DNA of 64,000 bases from Lentimicrobiaceae bacterium (GTDB lineage Bacteria; Bacteroidota; Bacteroidia; Bacteroidales; F082), in the NCBI GenBank assembly GCA_015061365.1, contig SUWS01000004.1:47094-111093 (forward strand), read 5' to 3'. Position 1 is the first letter of the stretch. Each line of letters opens with the position of its first letter. Shown piece by piece: positions 1 through 6,070 of this stretch. The translations under genes and the position numbers were made by a program. Below the pieces are notes generated by a model, which was given only the letters and a program-made list of their open reading frames with translations, ran no database searches and was not told the origin of the DNA.

Positions 1-494
1 GAGCAGAACTCTATCATAAATTCGGCGGATTGGACGACGACTTCTTCGCTCACATGGAAGAAATCGACTTCTGCTGGAGAATGAAAAATTTAGATTATAA
101 AATAATGTATTGTCCCGATTCCAAGATTTATCATATCGGTGGCGGCACATTACCAAAATCTTCTGCCAGAAAGACTTACCTCAACTTCAGGAACAATCTT
201 TCCTTATTAATGAAAAATCTCCCGCATGGAAAAGTCTTCTGGACAATATTCTACCGTTTCTTCTTAGACTGGATAGCGGCATTCAAATTTTTATGCGACG
301 GCAGCTTCGCCGACTTCTTCGCCGTGACCCGCGCTCACCTCAGCTTCTTGCGTCACCTCCCAATCTTAAAAAAGAAAAGAGAAAAATACACCCACAAAAA
401 AGTCTCGCAAGTGTATCAGAAAAATATCGTCTTCAAATATTTCTTAGAAAAGAAAAAACTATACAGCGCATTAGACGAAAAAGATTTCTCGTAA
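1..494 (+). CDS. Glycosyltransferase family 2, C-terminal part (5' end outside window)
   Basis: The reading frame is open from base 3 and ends with TAA at 492-494; the N-terminal nucleotide-sugar-binding half lies upstream of the window. What remains starts with a FGGLDDDFF stretch followed by HMEEIDFCWR, the typical acceptor/catalytic region of GT-A fold family 2 enzymes (ExxDxxxR). A hydrophobic amphipathic helix and a lysine-rich tail follow, as in rhamnosyl-type transferases that sit at the membrane. Family-level role: transfer of a sugar from a nucleotide-sugar donor during surface polysaccharide synthesis. Donor and acceptor cannot be told from this piece. Confidence 0.85.
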   Translation, partial: AELYHKFGGLDDDFFAHMEEIDFCWRMKNLDYKIMYCPDSKIYHIGGGTLPKSSARKTYLNFRNNLSLLMKNLPHGKVFWTIFYRFFLDWIAAFKFLCDGSFADFFAVTRAHLSFLRHLPILKKKREKYTHKKVSQVYQKNIVFKYFLEKKKLYSALDEKDFS

Positions 495-555
495 AAACTG
501 TTGGCGTGTCCACCTAATTTTTTATTACTTCTATTTCAACCACAGATTATATCGA

Positions 556-617
556 TTTCTCAGATTTTCAATTTTCATCTTTCAATTATGAATTATGCAT
601 TATGAATTATGAATTGA
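556..617. repeat. Short tandem 7-mer/8-mer repeats
   Basis: After the glycosyltransferase stop come degenerate units of the CTCAGATT type and then four 7-base units of the form ATTATGA/ATTATGC. The same two repeat types recur elsewhere in the window (4007-4037, 5489-5527, 5955-5998, 53938-53990). No coding potential seen. Confidence 0.7.
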
Positions 618-619
618 CT

Positions 620-706
620 TTGGGCGTTCCGGCTATCGCCGTCGGGCTTTCCGCTATATCTTTTTCCGCTGCGCTCCAAAAGGATGCCGCTCCAATCCCT
701 AACGCA
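620..706. repeat. Structured intergenic element overlapping the aroQ 3' end
   Basis: A GC-rich block in AT-rich surroundings. Its ends pair (GCGTT at 624-628 with AACGC at 701-705), and inside it ATCTTTT pairs with AAAAGGAT around a TCCGCTGCGCTCC loop. The sequence AAGGATGCCGCTCCAATCCCT is the sort of conserved segment I associate with a dispersed intergenic repeat of Bacteroidota; I cannot name it with certainty. The last bases form the final codons and stop of aroQ on the other strand. Confidence 0.55.
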
Positions 707-1130
707 AAGAGCTACTACCAATCAAAAAGGCTACTGCTTCCCTATATCCGTTCAAACCTTTACCAACGATACTTTTAACACTTGCTTCCGCAGTAAACGA
801 ATGACGTCTGTATTCCTCGCGCGAATAAATGTCGCTGATATGCACCTCAACGACAGGTGTTTCTATAGAACGTATCGCGTCAGCTAAGGCAATGGAAGTG
901 TGACAATAAGCTCCCGGATTGAAAACGACACCGTCATAATTATCCCAAGCCTCATGCAACTTGTCAATCAAGACGCCTTCATGATTGGACTGATAATAAT
1001 CTATCTGATGTTCAGAGAAATCTAATTTCATCTTCTCTATATAATCAACCAATGACTCCGTTCCATAAATCTCTGGTTCTCTTCTGCCTATAAGGTTTAA
1101 ATTCGGTCCGTTTAATATTAATATCTTCAT
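699..1130 (-). CDS. aroQ: 3-dehydroquinate dehydratase, type II
   Basis: Converts 3-dehydroquinate to 3-dehydroshikimate in the shikimate pathway; cytoplasmic. The 143-residue length fits the dodecameric type II family. It opens with the family signature ILNGPNLNLIGRREPEIYG, in which Tyr22 is the catalytic tyrosine and Arg17 sits on the mobile loop, then NPGAYCHTSIA and VEVHIS, which bind substrate. The C-terminal residues Ser-Leu-Arg and the TAG stop are supplied by the repeat element at 620-706, so the original end may have been slightly different. It is divergent from the TPP-riboswitch transcript, and AT-rich promoter sequence fills the gap. Confidence 0.95.
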   Translation of the reverse strand: MKILILNGPNLNLIGRREPEIYGTESLVDYIEKMKLDFSEHQIDYYQSNHEGVLIDKLHEAWDNYDGVVFNPGAYCHTSIALADAIRSIETPVVEVHISDIYSREEYRRHSFTAEASVKSIVGKGLNGYREAVAFLIGSSSLR

Positions 1131-1166
1131 CGTAAATATTTTTTACAAACATAAAGAAAAATATGA

Positions 1167-1175
1167 TAACTTTGC
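1167..1175 (+). promoter_or_regulatory. Promoter -7 box for the riboswitch transcript
   Basis: TAACTTTGC matches the Bacteroidota TAnnTTTG -7 element. It lies just ahead of the predicted TPP riboswitch, so transcription would start at about 1182. Confidence 0.55.
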
Positions 1176-1184
1176 AAAACTTTC

Positions 1185-1288
1185 AATAGGGGTGCCTTTT
1201 TTACGAAAGTAAAATGAAAGACAGGCTGAGATCACACCCTCTGAACCTGATACGGATAATGCCGAGACAGGGAAATGAGACACATCAA
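1185..1288 (+). ncRNA. TPP riboswitch (THI element)
   Basis: The conserved core is present in order: GGGGTGCC at about 1189-1196, an optional stem, then CTGAGATCACACCCTCTGAACCTGATACGG split as CTGAGA, ACCC, TGAACCTGAT, and the closing GGGAAATGAGAC. This is the thiamine pyrophosphate aptamer. It sits about 55 bases before the TonB-dependent receptor start, where TPP binding would reduce receptor expression. In Bacteroidota this placement is known for the thiamin receptor often called omr1. Confidence 0.95.
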
Positions 1289-1342
1289 AAAAATTCCTCC
1301 TATTGATTTAATTAAATTTAATAACAATTAAATCAATGCGTT

Positions 1343-3811
1343 ATGTCAAAACAAATTACAACAACTATCATCATAGCAGTCTTAATGCCATTAAATCTTC
1401 TTGCTCAGTTCAACATCTCAGGCAAGGTCATCGACAAGGAGAATCATGATATATTAATAGGTGCTCACGTCTCTTTAAATGAATTAAACCTCATCACCGT
1501 CACCGACGAAAACGGCAATTTCAGTTTCGAAAACATTAAAAAAGGAACTTATACTTTAGAAGCTACATATTTAGGTTTCAAGACTTATTCTACTGATATT
1601 AAGGTTACTAAAGACACGAAGATAAATATTGCGATGATTATGAGTTCATTGATGGAAGATGAAGTCATAGTGACGGCATCACGTGTCGGAGAGAAGACTC
1701 CCCTCACCTACTCCGAGATTTCTTCCGAAGAACTGAAACGCAGCAACCAAGGCGCAGACCTTCCATTTCTTTTACAAAACACTCCTTCTGTTGTCGTCAC
1801 TTCTGATGCTGGCGCAGGTGTCGGTTATACGGGAATGAGAATCAGAGGCAGCGACCTCACAAGAATAAACGTCACGCTAAATGGAATACCAGTCAACGAC
1901 GCGGAATCTAACTTAGTCTATTTCGTCGACTTACCAGATTTGGCATCGTCAGTAGATAACATACAGATACAGAGAGGCGTCGGCAATTCAAGTAACGGCG
2001 CAGCAGCATTCGGTGCGTCCATCAACATAAAAACTGACGAACAGACAACAGAGCCTTTCGCGAGACTGAGTTCCACATTCGGTTCGTTCAACACACTGAA
2101 AAACACAATCAACTTCTCATCAGGAAGAAACAATAACGGCTTCAACTTCAACGGAAGAATAAGTAAAATCAATTCCGACGGATACATCGACAGAGCTTAT
2201 TCCGACTTGTTCTCTTATCAGCTCTCAGCTTCATGGTCTGACGAAAACGACTTTCTTAAATTAATGATAATGAACGGCAAGGAAGAGACATATCAGGCTT
2301 GGAACGGCACACCGAAAGACAGCCTCGCCACAAATCCTACCTTCAACCCTTCAGGAATGATGTACGACAAAAACGGCAACTTCATCGGTTATTACGAAAA
2401 CGAAATCGACAAATACGACCAATCTTATTACCAACTACATTACGCTCACAGCTTCTCACAAAATATGACATTGACAGCTTCGGCATTTCTCACCACAGGA
2501 AAAGGTTATTACGAGAATTATAAAAACGACAAGTCATTTTCAAGTTACGGACTTCCTTCTTTCGTAATCGGCGACACTGTCATCGAAAGCGTCAACCTCA
2601 TACAACAGAAATGGTTAGACAACAAATATTACGGTTTCAACATCGCCATGAACCATAAAGTCGGGAGATTCAACCTTAACTACGGAGGCAGCTGGAATCG
2701 TTACGACGGCGATCATTTCGGTATCATCAATTGGGCTGAATACGGCGTACCTTTAAATTACAGATGGTACGAGAACACTGGCAACAAACAATATTACAAC
2801 GCCTTTATATCAGCTAATTACGAGTTGAACAGACATCTTAACCTATTCGCTGAGATGCAATATCGTCATATCAACTATTCCATCGACGGCATCCACGACG
2901 ACCTTAATGACGTGACACAACGACATCTCTTCAACTTCTGGAATCCTAAGGGCGGAATCTTCTATTCCATCAACGACAACAACAGTGCGTATTTCTCCGT
3001 CGCCTATTCCAACAGAGAGCCGAACCGCGACATATACACCGACGCCGATGAGATTCAAAGAGAACGCGTCACTCACGAAAAACTCATCGACTATGAATTA
3101 GGTTATTCCCACAGAAACAGGAAGATGGCATTGAACGCCAACATTTTCTACATGGATTATAAAGACCAGCTTGTGATGACAGGCGAGATTAACAATGTGG
3201 GAAACACCATCATGACCAACGTAGATAAAAGCTACAGATTAGGCTTGGAAGGCAGTGCAGCTTTTCAATTTAACAGATATTTCGCCTTGGACTTCAACTT
3301 CGCTTTAAGTCAGAACAAGATTTTGAATTATGTAGATTATGTCGATAATTACGATGCCGACTGGAATTATTTAGGACAGATGGAAAACAATATTGGTACG
3401 GACGACGCAGCTTGCCACAGTACGGACGCGGCTTGCCACGTCCCTACAACAGACATCTCATTCTCTCCCAACATCATCGGAGGCTTGAATTTTAAAGTCA
3501 CGCCTATCAATCACTTAGACATCGTCTTTCAGGAGAAATATGTAGGACGACAATACATCGACAACACCTCTACCCTTTCAAGAAGTCTCGACCCATATTT
3601 CGTAAGTAATGTTAATATTAATTATGAATGGAAGCAGACTCTGTTCAAAGACCTGAATTTCAATCTGAGTGTCAATAACATTTTTAACAGTAAGTATTGC
3701 AGTAACGCCTGGGTTTACAAAGCCATTGTGGGCGGGGAAGAATATATTGAAGACGGATATTTCTCCCAAGCAGGAATCAACTTTATGTTCAGCGTCATTG
3801 TTGGGATATGA
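1343..3811 (+). CDS. TonB-dependent receptor, probably for thiamin (Omr1-like)
   Basis: Outer-membrane receptor of 822 residues. A signal peptide ends near Gln22, followed by a carboxypeptidase-regulatory-like beta-sandwich (about 25-105), a plug domain (about 110-225, with LRNTPSV-like and RIRGSD-type motifs) and a 22-strand barrel ending in an aromatic-rich strand with final Ile. The TPP riboswitch ahead makes thiamin or a derivative the likely cargo; this is inference from regulation. In relatives the receptor is followed by pnuT and a kinase, but here the gene stands alone and is followed by repeats. An unusual insert at residues 685-703 carries a repeated DAACH peptide encoded by a tandem palindromic repeat. 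Confidence 0.9.
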   Translation: MSKQITTTIIIAVLMPLNLLAQFNISGKVIDKENHDILIGAHVSLNELNLITVTDENGNFSFENIKKGTYTLEATYLGFKTYSTDIKVTKDTKINIAMIMSSLMEDEVIVTASRVGEKTPLTYSEISSEELKRSNQGADLPFLLQNTPSVVVTSDAGAGVGYTGMRIRGSDLTRINVTLNGIPVNDAESNLVYFVDLPDLASSVDNIQIQRGVGNSSNGAAAFGASINIKTDEQTTEPFARLSSTFGSFNTLKNTINFSSGRNNNGFNFNGRISKINSDGYIDRAYSDLFSYQLSASWSDENDFLKLMIMNGKEETYQAWNGTPKDSLATNPTFNPSGMMYDKNGNFIGYYENEIDKYDQSYYQLHYAHSFSQNMTLTASAFLTTGKGYYENYKNDKSFSSYGLPSFVIGDTVIESVNLIQQKWLDNKYYGFNIAMNHKVGRFNLNYGGSWNRYDGDHFGIINWAEYGVPLNYRWYENTGNKQYYNAFISANYELNRHLNLFAEMQYRHINYSIDGIHDDLNDVTQRHLFNFWNPKGGIFYSINDNNSAYFSVAYSNREPNRDIYTDADEIQRERVTHEKLIDYELGYSHRNRKMALNANIFYMDYKDQLVMTGEINNVGNTIMTNVDKSYRLGLEGSAAFQFNRYFALDFNFALSQNKILNYVDYVDNYDADWNYLGQMENNIGTDDAACHSTDAACHVPTTDISFSPNIIGGLNFKVTPINHLDIVFQEKYVGRQYIDNTSTLSRSLDPYFVSNVNINYEWKQTLFKDLNFNLSVNNIFNSKYCSNAWVYKAIVGGEEYIEDGYFSQAGINFMFSVIVGI
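3395..3447 (+). repeat. Tandem palindromic repeat inside the receptor gene
   Basis: Two near copies of a TACGGACGCGGCTTGCCAC unit lie head to tail within the reading frame. The second forms a near-perfect hairpin, GGACG-c-GGC-TT-GCC-a-CGTCC. Translated they give GTDDAACHSTDAACHVPT, which is cysteine- and histidine-containing and unlike the surrounding barrel sequence. Confidence 0.65.
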
Positions 3812-3839
3812 CTTTTGACAATGACAATGACGTGAACGT

Positions 3840-3940
3840 ATATTTTAGGCAGGCATTACGAGCTCCGCTCTTCATACCTGCCTGATGTCTGCCGTCCTTA
3901 CAGGACTTAATTTTATGCGTGAATCAAATGCGTGAGACGA
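3840..3940 (+). repeat. Structured repeat, copy A (left flank of yhcG-type gene)
   Basis: About 100 bases closely matching 5348-5447 in the same orientation. It folds into one hairpin with AGGCAGG/CCTGCCT arms and a second with GTCCT/AGGAC arms, then carries a doubled ATGCGT-like motif before GAGACG. Between the copies, changes in the stems partly keep pairing. Confidence 0.7.
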
Positions 3941-3960
3941 GCCCATTTTTCACAAATACT

Positions 3961-4038
3961 CACGGATTCTTTCCGTGTTAATCAGTGCTAATCTGTTGGC
4001 AATTTCTCAGATTCTCAGCTTTTCAGATTCTCAGTTTC
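3961..4038. repeat. 8-mer repeats between convergent genes
   Basis: A segment CCGTGTTAATCAGTGCTAATCTG resembles, in inverted orientation, the stretch at 30455-30481. It is followed by four 8-base units of the form CTCAGATT/CTCAGCTT/TTCAGATT/CTCAGTTT. No gene here. Confidence 0.55.
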
Positions 4039-4064
4039 AAAAAAAACGCCACAGTGTCACATCA

Positions 4065-5225
4065 CTACTTGATGACTTGGTGTTGCAACATAAAGATTTC
4101 TTTTTGTCTTTCAATTTCACGACGCAGTTCTTCTTTTGTCGGCATAAAAGTCAGATATCTCGTTGCATATAGTTGATCATTACCGTTAAGAACCGAATAA
4201 TGCGCCACGTCTTCATCTGTATCAGCACATAACAATATTCCTATAGTAGGATTATGGCCATTTGGTCTAACTAATTCATCATACATTTTAACATACATAT
4301 CCATCTGACCTACATCCTGATAATTCAATTTTGTCGTCTTCAAATCTATTAGAACAAAACACTGCAGATGATAATTGTAAAAAACCAAGTCTATGTAATA
4401 ATCTTGCTTCTCTGTGTGAATATGTTTCTGTCTGTCAACAAAAGCGAAACCTTTACCTAACTCCATGAGAAACGGTACCAGATGGTCAATGATACCTTTT
4501 TCTAAAGTATTCTCTGTATAATCCGGATTGTTTTTAAAACCAAGAAATTCCGCTATCACAGGATTTTTTATAAATTCCAATTTATCCTGCATCGAAACAG
4601 TCTTCCGTTTCATCTCTTCACGTACCACATCTTGATTCTGAGATTTCAGCAAACGATGATAGTACTGACTACTTATATTACGTTGTAAAGCTCGCGTACT
4701 CCACATCTCATTGGCAGCTTCATTCTCATACCAAATTCGTGCTCCCGCATCTGATTCTTGCAAAATAATACTATAATGAGTCCATGAAAGGCGTATTGGT
4801 TTTATTGGCTTTATCAAGTCGTAAAGATTTGTTTCGTAAGATAATCCCATCAGTGATGGCACTATTTGAGATTGTCCCATCACTGACGGGACAATTTCAA
4901 GCTCTTCTGATTTCATCTCAAATATTCCACCAAATGACTTATAAAAAGATATATAGCGGTAAAGATTATTACGAGAATAACCGCTTCCATATTTTTCACT
5001 CAAGTCTTTTGCCAACTTCTTTATAACCTGCTCTCCATATTCAGCTCTCTTGTCTTTAAGCACCTCATGTTGGATTCGCATTCCCAACAACCAATTGCGT
5101 TTAATTAAAATCTCATCTACCGACTTATACGCGATAGTCTTCGCCTGTTCAATTATTACACAAGCATCGTTAAACAATGAGTTTTGCAACTCTTCTTGTT
5201 TCATAAGATTTTGGATTTCGTTCAT
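4065..5225 (-). CDS. YhcG/DUF1016-type protein with PD-(D/E)XK nuclease domain
   Basis: 386 residues. The N-terminal DUF1016_N helical domain (about 15-190) contains YSRNNLYRYISFYK and LSWTHYSIILQ, and the C-terminal YhcG nuclease domain (about 215-360) contains DYYIDLVFYNYHLQCFVLIDLK, which gives the D-x(n)-D-L-K pattern of PD-(D/E)XK enzymes. Family members are predicted DNA nucleases found in defence and accessory regions. The linker holds a doubled segment, IVPSVMGQSQ/IVPSLMGLSY, encoded by a short DNA repeat; such linker repeats are common in this family. A -7 box at 5290-5302 precedes the gene. It is flanked by two direct repeats (3840 and 5348) and convergent with the receptor gene, which suggests insertion as a unit. 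Confidence 0.88.
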   Translation of the reverse strand: MNEIQNLMKQEELQNSLFNDACVIIEQAKTIAYKSVDEILIKRNWLLGMRIQHEVLKDKRAEYGEQVIKKLAKDLSEKYGSGYSRNNLYRYISFYKSFGGIFEMKSEELEIVPSVMGQSQIVPSLMGLSYETNLYDLIKPIKPIRLSWTHYSIILQESDAGARIWYENEAANEMWSTRALQRNISSQYYHRLLKSQNQDVVREEMKRKTVSMQDKLEFIKNPVIAEFLGFKNNPDYTENTLEKGIIDHLVPFLMELGKGFAFVDRQKHIHTEKQDYYIDLVFYNYHLQCFVLIDLKTTKLNYQDVGQMDMYVKMYDELVRPNGHNPTIGILLCADTDEDVAHYSVLNGNDQLYATRYLTFMPTKEELRREIERQKEIFMLQHQVIK

Positions 5226-5289
5226 AGTTAATTATTTTTTTTAATAGTTAAACAACACTTTAAATTTCATAAACTTTCTTTCAATAAGT

Positions 5290-5302
5290 TCACAAATATA
5301 AT
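5290..5302 (-). promoter_or_regulatory. Promoter -7 box for the yhcG-type gene
   Basis: On the minus strand the sequence reads TTATATTTGTG, matching TAnnTTTG, about 65 bases before the start codon. Confidence 0.5.
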
Positions 5303-5347
5303 GAAAAATATTTATCACATTCAAGACGTATCAATTACATTTATTTC

Positions 5348-5447
5348 ATATTTTAGGCAGGCGTTACGAGCTCTGCTCTTCATGCCTGCCTGATGTCTGT
5401 CGTCCATAGCGGGACTTAAATTTATTAATGAATCGGATGCATGAGAC
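5348..5447 (+). repeat. Structured repeat, copy B (right flank of yhcG-type gene)
   Basis: Direct copy of 3840-3940. The main hairpin here has AGGCAGGC/GCCTGCCT arms, one pair longer than in copy A; the second is GTCC/GGAC. It lies downstream of the rhodanese gene in inverted orientation to that gene. Confidence 0.7.
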
Positions 5448-5488
5448 GTGCCAAATTCTCCTTATGTCGAATTATGACGCGTCTCTAC
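5444..5488. repeat. Palindromic element with AGACG...CGTCTCTAC ends
   Basis: AGACGTGCCAAATTC pairs imperfectly with GAATTATGACGCGTCT. The same terminal sequence and overall fold appear at 6002-6053 and in the four units at 47118-47465, with different middles, suggesting one family of mobile or replicated palindromes. Confidence 0.55.
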
Positions 5489-5501
5489 ATTTCTCAGATT
5501 C

Positions 5502-5891
5502 TCAGTTTTTCAGATTCTCAGATTCTACCTCTCCGTCCCAAGTGAGGATGCCGCCATCTAAGTGGATGACCTCAAAACCTGCGTCTTGAAGTTTCTCTGC
5601 CGCTTCCATACTCTGACGACCGCCACGACAATATACCGCGACAGGATTCTTCTTATCCAATTGTTTCATCATATCGTCAAAATGTTCTGAGGTAAAATCC
5701 AAGTTTTTAGCACCTGGAATATGTCCTTCGTTGAAAGCCTCTGGAACTCTAACATCAACGAGTTGTATTTCTGGAGTCATTATCTCAGTACGGAACTCAT
5801 TGGATTTAATAGATTTAATTTCTTTCTTTGAATCACATGAAGCAAATGCCATCACAATAATAGCTGCAATAATAAAAATTCTTCTTTTCAT
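5502..5891 (-). CDS. Rhodanese-like lipoprotein
   Basis: 129 residues. A signal peptide with lipobox ending at Cys19 (MAFASC) predicts a membrane-anchored lipoprotein facing the periplasm. A single rhodanese domain follows (about 27-122), with DVRVPEAFNEGHIPGA and the active-site loop CRGGRQS, in which Cys88 is the sulfur-carrying cysteine. Family role: sulfur transfer or thiol redox; substrate unknown. The last residues (VESENLKN) and stop lie in a CTGAGAATCTGAAAA repeat, so the C-terminal tail is repeat-derived. Confidence 0.88.
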   Translation of the reverse strand: MKRRIFIIAAIIVMAFASCDSKKEIKSIKSNEFRTEIMTPEIQLVDVRVPEAFNEGHIPGAKNLDFTSEHFDDMMKQLDKKNPVAVYCRGGRQSMEAAEKLQDAGFEVIHLDGGILTWDGEVESENLKN

Positions 5892-5954
5892 CTTTTGTTA
5901 TTTTTTAGTTAATGTAAATATGTAACGATAATTAATCATAATTATTTTTAATAA

Positions 5955-6053
5955 ATACCATTATTAATTATGCATTATGCATTATGAATTATGAATTAAA
6001 AAGACGCATCAATGTTTGTTTATTTTTTAAGGTAGCATTGATACGTCTCTACA
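5955..6053. repeat. 7-mer repeats plus palindromic element
   Basis: Four ATTATGA/ATTATGC-type 7-mers at about 5964-5996 are followed by a hairpin: AGACGCATCAATG at 6002-6014 pairs with CATTGATACGTCT at 6036-6048, then CTAC. Further 7-mers (TTAATTGTCAATTG type) run into the stop codon of the ATPase gene. The hairpin could also terminate the ATPase transcript. Confidence 0.6.
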
Positions 6054-6070
6054 TTGTTAATTGTCAATTG

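Noticed and set aside
3840..3940. Integron attC site
   Set aside because: The stem pattern lacks the typical 7-base R-box/core site and there is no integron integrase; treated as a structured repeat.
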